NCBI GenBank assembly: GCA_958439205.1
Contig: OY288189.1
Span: 62,001-126,000 of the forward strand
From: an uncultured Allorhizobium sp.
GTDB lineage: Bacteria; Pseudomonadota; Alphaproteobacteria; Rhizobiales; Rhizobiaceae
Direction: 5' to 3'
Length of the DNA: 64,000 nucleotides
The translations under genes were made by a program, and so were the position numbers. Below the pieces are notes generated by a model, which saw only the letters and a program-made list of their open reading frames with translations, was not told the origin of the DNA and searched no databases. Shown here piece after piece: positions 36,422 through 47,343 of this stretch (the first letter of the stretch is position 1; each line of letters opens with the position of its first letter).

Positions 36422-36446
36422 CGCCCGCCCTCGCCGATCGACCTAT

Positions 36447-36482
36447 AGTCGCCAATGCAACTTCATATTGCGTGTGGCGACT
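36447..36482. repeat. Hairpin upstream of comM
   Basis: AGTCGCCA at 36447-36454 and TGGCGACT at 36475-36482 are perfectly complementary. The inner ATGCAA and TTGCGT extend the stem with one G-T pair and a one-base bulge, leaving a CTTCATA loop. On the minus strand it lies just before the comM start. It could be a 5' leader structure or a terminator of readthrough from gshB, but no T-run is present. Confidence 0.45.
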
Positions 36483-36553
36483 GGAACAATCTCGCATAAG
36501 AGGCATTCGAGCGCAAGAACATTTGCGGAACATCCGCATCTTCAGATAGGCGT

Positions 36554-36589
36554 GCGGTTGCATCTGGTTGAGCAACCGGATGCAACCGC
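36554..36589. repeat. 16-bp hairpin after gshB
   Basis: GCGGTTGCATCTGGTT (36554-36569) pairs with AACCGGATGCAACCGC (36574-36589) over 16 bp with a single G-T pair and a GAGC tetraloop. It lies 27 bases past the gshB stop on the minus strand. No T-run follows. It may be a Rho-assisted terminator, a 3' mRNA stabiliser or a short palindromic repeat. Confidence 0.55.
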
Positions 36590-36615
36590 TGAACTTCTAA
36601 AGAGGATTCAGAGCG

Positions 36616-37563
36616 TTAGGCGCGCTTGCGCTCGATCGCATCCCAGAGAAGGGCTGCGATGTCGGCGCCGCCGAACTTCTTTACTTCCCGCAATCCGGTC
36701 GGCGAGGTCACGTTGATCTCGGTCATGTAGTCGCCGATGACGTCGATGCCGACGAGCAGGAAGCCGCGTTCGCGCAGCGCTGGACCAATGCGGGCGCAGA
36801 TCTCCCGCTCGCGTGCCGTCAGTTCTGTCGGCTCGGGCCTTCCGCCAGCATGCATGTTCGAGCGGGCGTCGTGTTCGGCAGGCACGCGGTTGATCGCGCC
36901 GACCGGCTCGCCGTCGACGAGAATGATGCGCTTGTCACCCTTGCGCACCGCCGGCAGGTAGCCTTGAACGATGAACGGCTCGCGGAACATCTGGCCGAAC
37001 ATTTCCATCAGCGAGGAGAAGTTGCGATCGTCGCGCGTCGAGTGGAAGACGCCGGCGCCGCCATTGCCGTAGAGCGGCTTCAGGATGATGTCGCCCTGCT
37101 CCTCCCGGAAGCGCGCGATCTCGCCCGGATCCCTGGTGATCAGGGTCGGAGGCATCAGGTCGGCGAATTCGGTGACGAAGATCTTCTCCGGCGAATTGCG
37201 CACCCAGGCCGGATCGTTGACGACGAGCGTCTTCGGGTGAATGCGCTCCAGCAGATGGGTCGAGGTGATATAGGCCATGTCGAACGGCGGATCCTGGCGC
37301 AGCAGGATGACGTCCATGGTCGAGAGATCGACCCGCTCGGGCGCACCGAGGGTGAAGTGGTCGCCCTTCACATCACGCAGTTCCATCGGCTCGACGGTGG
37401 CAAAGACCTTGCCATCGCGCATCGAGAGCCGGTCCGGCGTGTAGTGGAAGAGCTTGTAGCCGCGCGCCTGAGCCTCCAGGCTCATGGCGAAGGTCGAGTC
37501 GCCCGCGATGTTGATCGTGGATACATGGTCCATCTGGACCGCGACATTGGTAATCTTCGCCAT
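36616..37563 (-). CDS. gshB: Glutathione synthetase
   Basis: GshB joins gamma-glutamylcysteine and glycine with ATP to make glutathione. The 315-residue prokaryotic-type enzyme begins [17 protein letters not shown]. It has the N-terminal GSH-S domain ([27 protein letters not shown]) and the ATP-grasp domain with [29 protein letters not shown] and the metal-site [15 protein letters not shown] segment [14 protein letters not shown]. In many alphaproteobacteria it directly follows rsmI-yraN; here the ugp operon and a cupin gene lie between. Confidence 0.96.
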   Translation of the reverse strand: MAKITNVAVQMDHVSTINIAGDSTFAMSLEAQARGYKLFHYTPDRLSMRDGKVFATVEPMELRDVKGDHFTLGAPERVDLSTMDVILLRQDPPFDMAYITSTHLLERIHPKTLVVNDPAWVRNSPEKIFVTEFADLMPPTLITRDPGEIARFREEQGDIILKPLYGNGGAGVFHSTRDDRNFSSLMEMFGQMFREPFIVQGYLPAVRKGDKRIILVDGEPVGAINRVPAEHDARSNMHAGGRPEPTELTAREREICARIGPALRERGFLLVGIDVIGDYMTEINVTSPTGLREVKKFGGADIAALLWDAIERKRA

Positions 37564-37659
37564 GTGGTCTGTCTCCGTTCGGAAGTCTCGGAGATTTAGG
37601 CCGTGCGGCGGGCGATAGCAACGCCGCGCGGCCTCAATTTTGCTGAAGGAGCCTTCAGA

Positions 37660-38151
37660 TCAGAGTGCCGAATATTTGCCGCGCCGCAGCGCGTTGCGGA
37701 TGCGGTAAAGCGTTGCAAGCGGCTCGGGGAAGGGTTTGCGCAGGAAGGCAACCTTGCGGACGTAAGTGTCCACCCGCCAGGTGGACCAGGTGCCCTGGCG
37801 GAAATAGGCGATGTCGCCGGCCTTCAGCAGTCGCTGAACGCCGTCCTCGGCGGTGACGTTCACCTCGCCCTCCTGGATGACCACGGTCTCGTCCCAGCCG
37901 AAGAACCAGCGGAACTCGCCTGCGGTACAGTCCCAGACGGCCGTCAGGCTCGCCTCGTCGCCGCTTTGGGAATGCTCGCCGATGCGGGCGAGCGGCGTGC
38001 CGCGGATAATCCAGTCCGGGTTGATCGGTGCAGCCTTGAGTGCCAGGTGATCGCCGTTGGCAGCGATCACGGGTGGCTGGGCGTCGGCACGGCGGTTCGG
38101 CGCCGCCAGCGCCACGCTCGCCATTCCCGCCAGAAGAAGCTTCAGAGCCAT
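37660..38151 (-). CDS. Cupin-domain protein
   Basis: The 163-residue protein has a short hydrophobic N terminus (MALKLLLAGMASVALA) that could be a signal peptide or membrane anchor. A cupin of the DUF861 (ureidoglycine aminohydrolase-like) type follows, with EFRWFFGWDETVVIQEGEVNVT, AGDIAYFRQGTWSTWRV and VRKVAFLRKPFP. The metal-ligand histidines typical of many cupins are sparse, so the activity is unclear. Two adjacent ATGs occur (38154, 38151); I use the one with better spacing from AGGGGG. It lies 86 bases downstream of ugpC and may be read through from the ugp operon. Confidence 0.78.
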   Translation of the reverse strand: MALKLLLAGMASVALAAPNRRADAQPPVIAANGDHLALKAAPINPDWIIRGTPLARIGEHSQSGDEASLTAVWDCTAGEFRWFFGWDETVVIQEGEVNVTAEDGVQRLLKAGDIAYFRQGTWSTWRVDTYVRKVAFLRKPFPEPLATLYRIRNALRRGKYSAL

Positions 38152-38237
38152 CATTTCCCCCTTAAAAGTCGCTGCGGACGTTAGCAGCAAGCTTCTAAGG
38201 ACGCGTGTTCCCGATCGCTAAAATGCTTCGGATCTGA

Positions 38238-39350
<1,113 letters not shown>

Positions 39351-39364
39351 GGCCGGCACTCCCT

Positions 39365-40207
39365 TTACTTGTCGGTTTCGGTGAGGCCCTTGATGAACCA
39401 GCTCTGGAACACCACCACCACGATAACGGGGGGCAGGAGTGCGAGCACGGCCATGGCAAAGGCTTCGTTGTAATCGGGGATCTGCGAGCCGACCCAGACC
39501 TGCAGGATCTGCTTGATACCGCGCATCAGGGTGTAGAAGCCCTCGTCCGTCGTCATCAGCATGGGCCAGAGATACTGGTTCCAGCCATAGACGAACATGA
39601 TGATGAAGACGGCGGCGATCATGGTGCGCGAGAGCGGCAGCAGGATATCAATGAAGAACTTGAAGGGGCCGGCACCATCGATACGGGCGGCCTCCAGCAG
39701 CTCGTCGGGCACAGACTTGAAGAACTGGCGGAAGAAGAAGGTGCCGGTCGCCGATGCCAGGAGCGGCAGGATCAGGCCCTGATAGCTGTTGAGGAGCGAG
39801 AGATCGCTCATCACCTTGTAGGTCGGCATGATGCGCACTTCGAGCGGCAGGAGCAGCGTGGTGAAGATCAGCCAGAAGGCGAGCGTTGCAAAGCGGAAGC
39901 GGAAATAGACGATGGCATAGGCGGCCAGCATCGACAGCACGATCTTGCCCACGGCGAACCCAAGCCCCAGGATCAGCGAGTTCATCGCCATGGTTAGGCC
40001 GGTCACCTGGCCAGTGAAGCCGCCTGATTTGAACAGGACCTTGTCATAGGTCGTGGCGAAGTCGTCGCCGACCGAGAGCATCAGGCCATGGGTGTGAATT
40101 TCGGCAGCGGAATGCGTCGACGTCGTGAAGGCGACGACCAACGGCCCCAGCATGAAGATCACGCCCGCGATCAGGATCAGATGGTCGAAGAATTTGGTGC
40201 GGTACAT
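39365..40207 (-). CDS. ugpE: sn-Glycerol-3-phosphate ABC transporter permease UgpE
   Basis: This inner-membrane permease of the Ugp importer has 280 residues and six predicted membrane helices. The cytoplasmic EAA loop that contacts UgpC reads [23 protein letters not shown]. The N-terminal [21 protein letters not shown] helix and the sequence [16 protein letters not shown], shared with other UgpE proteins, support the name over a generic sugar permease. It starts ten bases after ugpA ends and is followed closely by ugpC. Confidence 0.93.
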   Translation of the reverse strand: MYRTKFFDHLILIAGVIFMLGPLVVAFTTSTHSAAEIHTHGLMLSVGDDFATTYDKVLFKSGGFTGQVTGLTMAMNSLILGLGFAVGKIVLSMLAAYAIVYFRFRFATLAFWLIFTTLLLPLEVRIMPTYKVMSDLSLLNSYQGLILPLLASATGTFFFRQFFKSVPDELLEAARIDGAGPFKFFIDILLPLSRTMIAAVFIIMFVYGWNQYLWPMLMTTDEGFYTLMRGIKQILQVWVGSQIPDYNEAFAMAVLALLPPVIVVVVFQSWFIKGLTETDK

Positions 40208-40217
40208 GGCGCTCTCC

Positions 40218-41099
40218 TCAACCGTAATGGACGCGGCGTTCGATGAAGCGGAACTGGATCATGGTCAGGACCAGGACGACCAGCATCAGGATGACCGACT
40301 GGGCCGAGGACGAGCCGAGGTCGTTGCCGCGGAAGCCGTCGAGATAGACCTTGTAGACCAGCGTGATCGGGTTGTTGGCCGCCTTGTCCTTCACGATGAC
40401 GTCGATGACGCCGAAGGTGTCGAAGAGCGAATAGGTCATGTTGATGACCAGCAGGAAGAAGGCGGTCGGGGTGAGCAGCGGCAGGATGACCGTCCAGAAG
40501 CGGCGTGTGCCCGACTTGCAGTCGATGGCAGCGGCCTCGCGGATCGAGGCCGGGATGCCCTGGAGCCCTGAGAGGAAGAAGATGAAATTATACGGGATCT
40601 GGTTCCAGACCGCGACCGCAACCATGGCGAAGGCCGTGTCGAAATAGTTGAGGCCGACCTTCATCTCCCAGCCGAAGAAAGCGGCGAATTTCACGAAGGG
40701 GCCGATATGCTGGTCGAACAGCATCATGCCGATGAGGCCGGCCACCGGCGGGGCGATGGCATAGACTACGATCAGCAGCGTCTTGTAGGCCGACTTGCCG
40801 CGGATCACCGCATCCGCCTTCAAGGCGAGCAGCATGCCGATCGACAAAGCGAGAAAGGTTACGATCAGGCTGTAGCCGATCGTGAAGCGGGCGATCCGCT
40901 GATATTCCGGCGAGGTAAGCGCATCCGTGTAATTGTCGGCGCCGACAAAGCTCGAGCCGAAGCCGAAGGGATCCTCGATATAGAAGGACGAGGTGATCGC
41001 CTGCATCGAGGGCCAGTAGAAGAAGATCGAAATGATCGCGAACTGCGGCAGCAGGAACAGATATGGCAGGTATCGCGAGTTGAACTGGACGCGCTTCAT
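40218..41099 (-). CDS. ugpA: sn-Glycerol-3-phosphate ABC transporter permease UgpA
   Basis: This is the second permease subunit, 293 residues with six predicted helices. The start MKRVQFNSRYLPYLFLLPQ and the SSFYIEDPFGFGSSFVGADNY region match UgpA. The EAA loop reads SIREAAAIDCKSGTRRFWTVILP. It lies 66 bases after ugpB, and a very stable hairpin occupies that gap. It is cotranscribed with ugpE and ugpC on the minus strand. Confidence 0.93.
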   Translation of the reverse strand: MKRVQFNSRYLPYLFLLPQFAIISIFFYWPSMQAITSSFYIEDPFGFGSSFVGADNYTDALTSPEYQRIARFTIGYSLIVTFLALSIGMLLALKADAVIRGKSAYKTLLIVVYAIAPPVAGLIGMMLFDQHIGPFVKFAAFFGWEMKVGLNYFDTAFAMVAVAVWNQIPYNFIFFLSGLQGIPASIREAAAIDCKSGTRRFWTVILPLLTPTAFFLLVINMTYSLFDTFGVIDVIVKDKAANNPITLVYKVYLDGFRGNDLGSSSAQSVILMLVVLVLTMIQFRFIERRVHYG

Positions 41100-41119
41100 G
41101 GAGCCCTCTCAATGCAAGT

Positions 41120-41142
41120 CCCGGGGGCTTGTCGCCCCCGGG
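41120..41142 (-). repeat. Intercistronic hairpin between ugpB and ugpA
   Basis: CCCGGGGGC (41120-41128) pairs exactly with GCCCCCGGG (41134-41142) around a TTGTC loop. It sits between the stop of ugpB and the start of ugpA. No T-run follows, so it probably stabilises the 3' end of a ugpB-only message and gives an excess of binding protein over membrane subunits, as seen in other ABC operons. Confidence 0.65.
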
Positions 41143-41165
41143 TCCCAATCAAGTTTCAGAAATGA

Positions 41166-42464
41166 TCAGCCAGCCGTCTTGGCGAAGCGGGCGAGAAGCT
41201 CGTCGGCTTCCTTCTTGATCGTTTCCATGGCGTCCTTGGCCGTGGTCTCCCCGGCGAAGAGGCGGTTGTATTCGCGCTCCATCACGGCGCGGATCTGCGG
41301 GTAGAAGCCAAGGCGATAGCCTTTGTTCCACTCGGCGGTCGGCAGCTGCAGCTGCTGGATACCAACTTCGGCAGCCGGCTTTTCGTTGTAGTAGCCTTCC
41401 GACTTCGACAGTTCGTAAGCGGCGTTGGTGATGGCGACGTAGCCGGTGGCCTGGTGGTAGAACTTCTGGACTTCGGTCGAGGTCAGGAAGTTGAAGAAGG
41501 AGGCCGAGCACTTGTTTTCTTCAGCCGACTTGCCAGCCATTGCGAAGAGGGCAGCGCCACCGATGAAGGAGTGGACGCCAGCGCCTTCGATCGAGTTCCA
41601 GTAAGGCAGGAAGGTTGCCGAGAAGGGCATGGTAGCGGTCTTCTGCAGGCCACCGAAGGAGCCGGAAGAGCCGATCCAGAGAGCAGCCTTGCCTTCTTCG
41701 AAGACCTTCTGGTTGTCGTTCCAGGCAGCGCCGTAGTAGCCGAACAGGCCCTGATCGTACCAGGCCTTCAGCTTGTCATACATCATGACGTGGTTTTCGT
41801 CGGTGACGTTGATCGTCGTGTCGACGATGCTGTCATAGCCGTTGTTGTTCGAAGCGAACTGGAGGTTGTTGCGCGAGAAGAAGTTCTCGGTGAACTGCCA
41901 GGTCAGCTGCGACTGGACGAGCGGGATGAAGCCGGCTTCCTTGAGCTTCGGAGCGATGGCTTCGAAATCTTCCCAGGTCTTCGGGGCTTCGACGCCGGCC
42001 TTCTTCAGGGCTTCGTCGTTGATGTACATGATCGGCGCCGAAGAGTTGAACGGCATGCCGACGAACTTGCCGTCCGAGTCAGCGTAGAAGTAGCGGACGC
42101 CTTCGATGAAGGCTTCGCGGTTGAACTCGAAACCGTTGTCCTTCAGGAGGTCTTCGGCAGCGATCGTCGCGCCCTTGGCGTTGATGATGGTGGCGGCACC
42201 GGCGTCGAAGACCTGCAGGATGTTCGGCTGCTCGCCCGAACGGAAGGCGGCGATGCCGGCCGACAGAGCTTCTTCGTAAGAGCCCTTCGAGACGGGCGTC
42301 AGGACGCATTCGGCCTGGGCAGCGTTGAACTTCTGGGCGATCTCGTTGATCACTTCGCCATTGCGGCCGCCCATACCGTGCCACCAGGTGATGTTGGTCG
42401 CGGCAAGCGTCGTCGATGCGGTCATGGTCAGGGCCAGAGCGGCCAGGGAAATCTTCTTGATCAT
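41166..42464 (-). CDS. ugpB: sn-Glycerol-3-phosphate-binding periplasmic protein
   Basis: This is the solute-binding protein of the Ugp importer, which captures glycerol-3-phosphate and glycerophosphodiesters in the periplasm. It has 432 residues. A clear signal peptide MIKKISLAALALTMTASTTLAA precedes ATNITWWHGMGGRNGEV; the WWHxMGG motif is typical of UgpB. The body is a type 1 extracellular binding-protein fold. The ATG at 42464 begins the signal peptide, though the frame is open to 42572. It is the first gene of ugpBAEC, with Pho-box-like repeats 55-83 bases upstream, so phosphate starvation probably induces it. Confidence 0.95.
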   Translation of the reverse strand: MIKKISLAALALTMTASTTLAATNITWWHGMGGRNGEVINEIAQKFNAAQAECVLTPVSKGSYEEALSAGIAAFRSGEQPNILQVFDAGAATIINAKGATIAAEDLLKDNGFEFNREAFIEGVRYFYADSDGKFVGMPFNSSAPIMYINDEALKKAGVEAPKTWEDFEAIAPKLKEAGFIPLVQSQLTWQFTENFFSRNNLQFASNNNGYDSIVDTTINVTDENHVMMYDKLKAWYDQGLFGYYGAAWNDNQKVFEEGKAALWIGSSGSFGGLQKTATMPFSATFLPYWNSIEGAGVHSFIGGAALFAMAGKSAEENKCSASFFNFLTSTEVQKFYHQATGYVAITNAAYELSKSEGYYNEKPAAEVGIQQLQLPTAEWNKGYRLGFYPQIRAVMEREYNRLFAGETTAKDAMETIKKEADELLARFAKTAG

Positions 42465-42518
42465 GGGATAGATCCTCTCCACCGGTTGTTGCGGTGAGGG
42501 CTCCATTAGGCGTGCTCC

Positions 42519-42547
42519 GTGACAGCGACTTGAAAGTTTTATGTCAC
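42519..42547 (-). promoter_or_regulatory. Tandem Pho-box-like repeats upstream of ugpB
   Basis: On the minus strand three 7-base direct repeats occur with an exact 11-base period: GTGACAT (plus 42541-42547), CTTTCAA (42530-42536) and CTGTCAC (42519-42525), with four-base spacers AAAA and GTCG. This matches the PhoB box layout CTGTCAT-N4-CTGTCAT. ugp operons are PhoB-regulated in E. coli and rhizobia. A weaker fourth unit may lie at 42552-42558. Confidence 0.7.
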
Positions 42548-42599
42548 GGCTGTCACAAAACGAAGGTTTCACTCTCGCCAGGTCGAAAGTGAAACGAAG

Positions 42600-42964
42600 C
42601 TAAAATGCACTCTCAAAATGGGTCGGCCAGCGCCAGGGCCGCACCACGATGATATCATGGCGAAGTGACAGCCGTGTTGCATCAGATTGCCTGCGAAGCC
42701 AATGATCTGCGGCATTCGCGATGCGCCGCTCGGCTGCGTAGCCGACGGCATCGACACCGGCGCGCAGGTCTTTTCGGGCTTTCACTTCGACGAAAATGAC
42801 GAGGTCGCCGCGGCGGGCGATGATATCCACTTCGCCTGCTTTCGTCTTGTAGCGCAGCGCCACGATACGGTAGCCTTTGAGAAGCAGCGCGAGCGCCGCC
42901 CGGTATTCCGACCAGCGGCCCAGCCTCTCGGCGCGGATGCGTTTTCGATCCGCGCCCTTGGGCG

Positions 42965-42968
<4 letters not shown>
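42600..42968 (-). CDS. yraN: YraN family (UPF0102) endonuclease-like protein
   Basis: The 122-residue protein belongs to UPF0102, with a restriction-endonuclease-like fold and no proven role. The nuclease-like core is GEVDIIARRGDLVIFVEVKAR, which holds the D and ExK residues of the PD-(D/E)xK superfamily, and the preceding RAERLGRWSEYRAALALLLKGYRIV is conserved. Its ATG overlaps the rsmI stop by four bases, the common rsmI-yraN arrangement. The ugp regulatory region lies just downstream. Confidence 0.9.
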
Positions 42969-43882
<914 letters not shown>

Positions 43883-44106
43883 GCGGCCTTTATCCTCCAC
43901 CCCCATGCTCGCGGCAAGGGTGCCGCCGCCATAAACCATTCCGGCAAGCTCTGCTGGGGACTGGCGTGGAAAACCTTGGAGCCTCTTGCTTTTCCCGCTC
44001 TTTTACTGCCATTTTGCCCGTCCACATCGTCCGGCCCGGGGACTGCCCGGCCCCTTTTTCCGATCCGGAACTCCGGAAGACGACACGTCGAAAGCGGTAG
44101 CATCCC

Positions 44107-45225
44107 ATGCGTATAACTCTTGAACGGTCCAATCTCCTCAAGTCTCTGAACCACGTGCACCGCGTGGTCGAGCGTCGCAACACGATCCCGATCCTGTCGA
44201 ACGTGCTGCTCAAGGCCGAAGGTGCGGCACTGGACATGAAGGCGACGGACCTCGACCTTGAGATCACCGAAAGCACGGCCGCCATGGTCGAGCAGGCCGG
44301 TGCCACGACGGTTCCGGCGCACCTGCTTTACGAAATCGTCCGCAAGCTGCCCGACGGCTCCGAGGTTCTGCTCGCCACCAATCCGGATGGCGGCACGATG
44401 ACGGTCGCTTCCGGCCGCTCGAAGTTCTCGTTGCAGTGCCTGCCGCAGTCTGATTTCCCGGACCTGACGGCCGGCACATTCAGCCATTCCTTCAAGATGA
44501 AGGCATCGGACTTCAAGATGCTGATCGATCGCACCCAGTTTGCGATCTCCACCGAAGAAACCCGCTATTATCTGAACGGCATTTTCCTGCACACGATCGA
44601 AGCCGGTGGCGCGCTGAAGCTGCGTGCGGTAGCCACCGACGGTCACCGTCTGGCGCGCGCCGACGTTGATGCGCCCTCGGGCTCGGAAGGCATGCCGGGC
44701 ATCATCATTCCGCGCAAGACAGTCGGCGAGCTGCAGAAGCTCATCGATAATCCGGAACTCATCATCGGCATCGAGATCTCCGATTCCAAGATCCGCCTGT
44801 CCATCGGCTCGGTCGTTTTGACCTCGAAGCTGATCGACGGCACCTTCCCGGACTACCAGCGCGTCATTCCGCAGGCGAACGACAAGGAAATGCGCGTCGA
44901 CTGCCAGACCTTCGCGCGCGCCGTCGACCGCGTCTCGACCATTTCGTCTGAGCGTGGCCGCGCCGTGAAGCTCGCGCTCGCCGACGGCCAGTTGATGTTG
45001 ACGGTCAACAATCCGGATTCGGGAAGTGCTACCGAAGAAGTCGCCGTCGGCTATGAAAGCGACGCGATGGAGATCGGCTTCAATGCCAAATATCTCCTCG
45101 ACATTACCGCTCAGCTTTCGGGCGAGGATGCAATCTTCCTGCTGGCGGATGCCGGCTCCCCGACGCTCATTCGCGACACGGCGGGCGCCGATGCGCTCTA
45201 TGTCCTGATGCCGATGCGCGTTTAA
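44107..45225 (+). CDS. dnaN: DNA polymerase III sliding clamp (beta subunit)
   Basis: The clamp encircles DNA and tethers polymerase III and repair factors. The 372 residues make three clamp domains. The start MRITLERSNLLKSLNHVHRVVERRNTIPI, the central ATDGHRLA motif and the C-terminal end YVLMPMRV are all characteristic. Here dnaN is far from dnaA (34 kb), as is usual in rhizobia, unlike the dnaA-dnaN operon of most bacteria. A GC-rich hairpin follows the stop. The 224-base upstream region must hold its promoter, but I cannot place one confidently. Confidence 0.97.
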   Translation: MRITLERSNLLKSLNHVHRVVERRNTIPILSNVLLKAEGAALDMKATDLDLEITESTAAMVEQAGATTVPAHLLYEIVRKLPDGSEVLLATNPDGGTMTVASGRSKFSLQCLPQSDFPDLTAGTFSHSFKMKASDFKMLIDRTQFAISTEETRYYLNGIFLHTIEAGGALKLRAVATDGHRLARADVDAPSGSEGMPGIIIPRKTVGELQKLIDNPELIIGIEISDSKIRLSIGSVVLTSKLIDGTFPDYQRVIPQANDKEMRVDCQTFARAVDRVSTISSERGRAVKLALADGQLMLTVNNPDSGSATEEVAVGYESDAMEIGFNAKYLLDITAQLSGEDAIFLLADAGSPTLIRDTAGADALYVLMPMRV

Positions 45226-45238
45226 CGCTTCAAGGTTT

Positions 45239-45261
45239 CTGGCGGGCATTTTGCCCGCCAG
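45239..45261 (+). terminator. Hairpin after dnaN
   Basis: CTGGCGGGC (45239-45247) pairs exactly with GCCCGCCAG (45253-45261) around an ATTTT loop, 14 bases after the dnaN stop. The following CGTCATTCTCTCTT is only moderately T-rich. It is a probable dnaN transcript end. Confidence 0.6.
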
Positions 45262-45351
45262 CGTCATTCTCTCTTGCGTTTGCGACAAACTGGCCCAAAA
45301 TTGTCGCAATCGGCTCGCAGCAATCGAGCAGCAAAAAGAAGAGGGACGATC

Positions 45352-45945
45352 ATGGCCATTCGACTGAAGGAACGGTTCGAAAAGAAATTCGACGAGGAGA
45401 TCCGTTTCTTCAAGGGCATGATGCAGGGTCCCAAGACCGTCGGCGCCATCGTTCCCACGTCTTCCGTGACCGCCAAGCGCATGGCGAGCGTCATCGACGT
45501 CAAGTCGGGCCTTGCGGTGCTTGAGCTCGGGCCCGGCACGGGCGTGATCACCAAGCAGATCCTGGCGCGCGGCGTTCCTGCCGACAAGATCGTTTCCGTT
45601 GAGTATTCGGAGGACTTCTACCGGCGCTTGGTGGAGGACTATGCCGGCGTCAACTTCATCCACGGCGACGCTTTCGACCTCGAGAACATCCTTGGCAGCT
45701 TCGCCGACCAGACCTTCGACTGCGTGATCTCCGCAGTACCGATGCTGAGTTTCCCGATGGAAGCGCGCATCCAACTGCTCGAAGACCTTCTGTCGCGCAT
45801 CCCGGAGGGGCGCCCCGTGGTTCAGATCACCTATGGACCTGTCTCGCCGATCATCGCCAAGCCGGACCGCTACCACATCCAGCATTTCGATTTCGTCGTG
45901 CGCAACATCCCGCCAGCCCAGCTCTGGATCTACCGCAAGGCTTGA
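45352..45945 (+). CDS. pmtA: Phosphatidylethanolamine N-methyltransferase
   Basis: PmtA converts phosphatidylethanolamine in three SAM-dependent steps to phosphatidylcholine, a membrane lipid important in rhizobia and agrobacteria. The 197 residues begin MAIRLKERFEKKFDEEIRFF, followed by KTVGAIVPTSS and SAM motif I VLELGPGTGVITKQIL, as in the Sinorhizobium-type enzyme. The amphipathic N-terminal helix is thought to bind membranes. Length is as expected. The ATG at 45352 follows GAGGGA. A 262-bp palindromic element begins at the base after its TGA stop codon. Confidence 0.92.
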   Translation: MAIRLKERFEKKFDEEIRFFKGMMQGPKTVGAIVPTSSVTAKRMASVIDVKSGLAVLELGPGTGVITKQILARGVPADKIVSVEYSEDFYRRLVEDYAGVNFIHGDAFDLENILGSFADQTFDCVISAVPMLSFPMEARIQLLEDLLSRIPEGRPVVQITYGPVSPIIAKPDRYHIQHFDFVVRNIPPAQLWIYRKA

Positions 45946-46207
45946 TACCAAGTGTCGATGATAGGGACCTATAGGATCGGCTCGACCGTCCTTTCTGGCT
46001 AGGAGAGATCCGAAGAGCGATGCTCTCGCATCGGTCAAGGAACTCGACGACGGCAGAATGGGCGGGAAGCCGACCGGAGGTGGCTTATTGCAGGCCTCTG
46101 GCGTTGTTGCGCCGCTTGGCCGATGCTCCAGCATCGCCCGGCGCGCCGCGCCTAGCCAGCGACCCGCAATAAGGCATCCTATGGGTTCCTATCATCGACG
46201 CTTGGTA
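45946..46207. mobile_element. 262-bp palindromic MITE-like element, copy 1
   Basis: The element starts TACCAAGTGTCGATGATAGG and ends in the inverted complement, giving about 32-bp terminal inverted repeats with three mismatches. It is about 93% identical to the copy at 53306-53567 and exactly the same length. It lies directly after the pmtA stop, and TGA occurs on both sides (45943-45945 and 46208-46210) as an apparent 3-bp target duplication. Two internal stem-loops fill it. It encodes no transposase; long open frames crossing it on the minus strand look spurious. It resembles the intergenic mosaic elements described in rhizobia. Confidence 0.85.
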
Positions 46208-46326
46208 TGACCGACCACTTTTGCGGAGAACGGGGGATCGTCGATCCCCCTGCCCCGGTCATGCTTGCGATTCCGCGCGCGGCATGCGAGTGGACGGGGC
46301 ATGGAGATCTGGCAGGAGTCTTTGTC

Positions 46327-47031
46327 TTGAGCGCACGTCACCGTCTCATCGTCGGACTGGATGTTCCGACAGTCCAGGAAGCGGAGCGCGTCGTCTCGAC
46401 GCTCGGCGACAGCATTTCCTTCTACAAAATCGGCTACCAGCTGGCCTTTGCCGGCGGCCTAGAATTCGCCCGCGACCTCGCACGAGAGGGCAAGCAAGTC
46501 TTCCTCGACATGAAGCTGCTCGACATCGACAACACTGTCGCGTCCGCCGTCGAGAACATCGCGCGCATGGGCATGACCATGCTGACGCTGCATGCCTATC
46601 CAAAGGCGATGGCAGCCGCCGTAAAAGCGGCTGAGGGATCCGGCCTCTGCCTGCTCGGCGTCACCGTGCTTACGTCGATGGACGAGCAGGATCTGACCGA
46701 TGCTGGCTACGAATACGATCCACACACTCTTGTACTTCGGCGGGCCGAACAGGCGCGCGCCGCCGGCATGGGTGGGATTGTCTGCTCGGCCGAAGAGGCA
46801 TCTGCGGTACGTGGTATTGTCGGGCCGAAGATGGCGATCGTCACCCCGGGCATCCGGCCGGCCGGCGCCGACAAGGGCGACCAGAAGCGTGTCATGACGC
46901 CATCGGACGCGATTGCGGCCGGCTCCAGCCATCTCGTCGTGGCGCGCCCGATCGTCAAGGCCGAGGATCCGAAGGCAGCCGCCCTTGCGATCCTCGCCGA
47001 GATGGACGAAGCACTCGCCAAACAGGCGTAA
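46327..47031 (+). CDS. pyrF: Orotidine 5'-phosphate decarboxylase
   Basis: PyrF decarboxylates OMP to UMP, the last step of pyrimidine synthesis. The 234-residue TIM barrel has [14 protein letters not shown], the catalytic [11 protein letters not shown] motif (Asp-x-Lys-x-x-Asp-Ile) and [17 protein letters not shown]. The conserved protein begins at [11 protein letters not shown], so I choose the TTG at 46327, which has AGGAG at 46314-46318 with eight-base spacing. ATGs at 46261 and 46207 would add residues that other PyrF proteins lack, and the latter is created at the edge of the palindromic element. Confidence 0.93.
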   Translation: MSARHRLIVGLDVPTVQEAERVVSTLGDSISFYKIGYQLAFAGGLEFARDLAREGKQVFLDMKLLDIDNTVASAVENIARMGMTMLTLHAYPKAMAAAVKAAEGSGLCLLGVTVLTSMDEQDLTDAGYEYDPHTLVLRRAEQARAAGMGGIVCSAEEASAVRGIVGPKMAIVTPGIRPAGADKGDQKRVMTPSDAIAAGSSHLVVARPIVKAEDPKAAALAILAEMDEALAKQA

Positions 47032-47055
47032 TTGAAGACAAACCGGGAGGAAGAC

Positions 47056-47343
47056 ATGGCCAAGGGCTATTGGATCGCACGCGTGGATATCCGGGACGCA
47101 GAGCGCTACAAGGACTATGTCGCGGCTGCGAAACCCGCCTTCGAAAAGTTTGGCGCGAACTTCCTCGCGCGCGGCGGTGCATTCACCGAGCTCGAAGGCC
47201 AGGCCCGGACCCGCAACGTGGTGATCGAGTTCCCCTCGCACCAGGCGGCCGTCGATTGCTACAACTCGCCGGAATACCAGATTGCCGCGAAGATCCGCCA
47301 GGAAGTGGCGGATGCCGAGATGGTGGTTGTCGAGGGCGTCTGA
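47056..47343 (+). CDS. DUF1330 domain protein
   Basis: The 95-residue protein is a single DUF1330 domain of the dimeric alpha/beta-barrel (ferredoxin-like) superfamily. The pattern MAKGYWIARVDIRDAERYKDYV, FLARGGAFTELEG and VVIEFPSHQAAVDCYNSPEYQ is typical. No function is established for the family. It starts 24 bases after pyrF with a GGGAGGAA ribosome-binding site, so it is probably cotranscribed. The frame is open from 47032, but the conserved start is at 47056. Confidence 0.88.
   Translation: MAKGYWIARVDIRDAERYKDYVAAAKPAFEKFGANFLARGGAFTELEGQARTRNVVIEFPSHQAAVDCYNSPEYQIAAKIRQEVADAEMVVVEGV

Noticed and set aside
46207..46326. Longer pyrF starting at the ATG at 46207
   Set aside because: That ATG arises at the border of the palindromic element, the extra 40 residues lack similarity to PyrF, and a TTG with AGGAG at good spacing begins the conserved protein.
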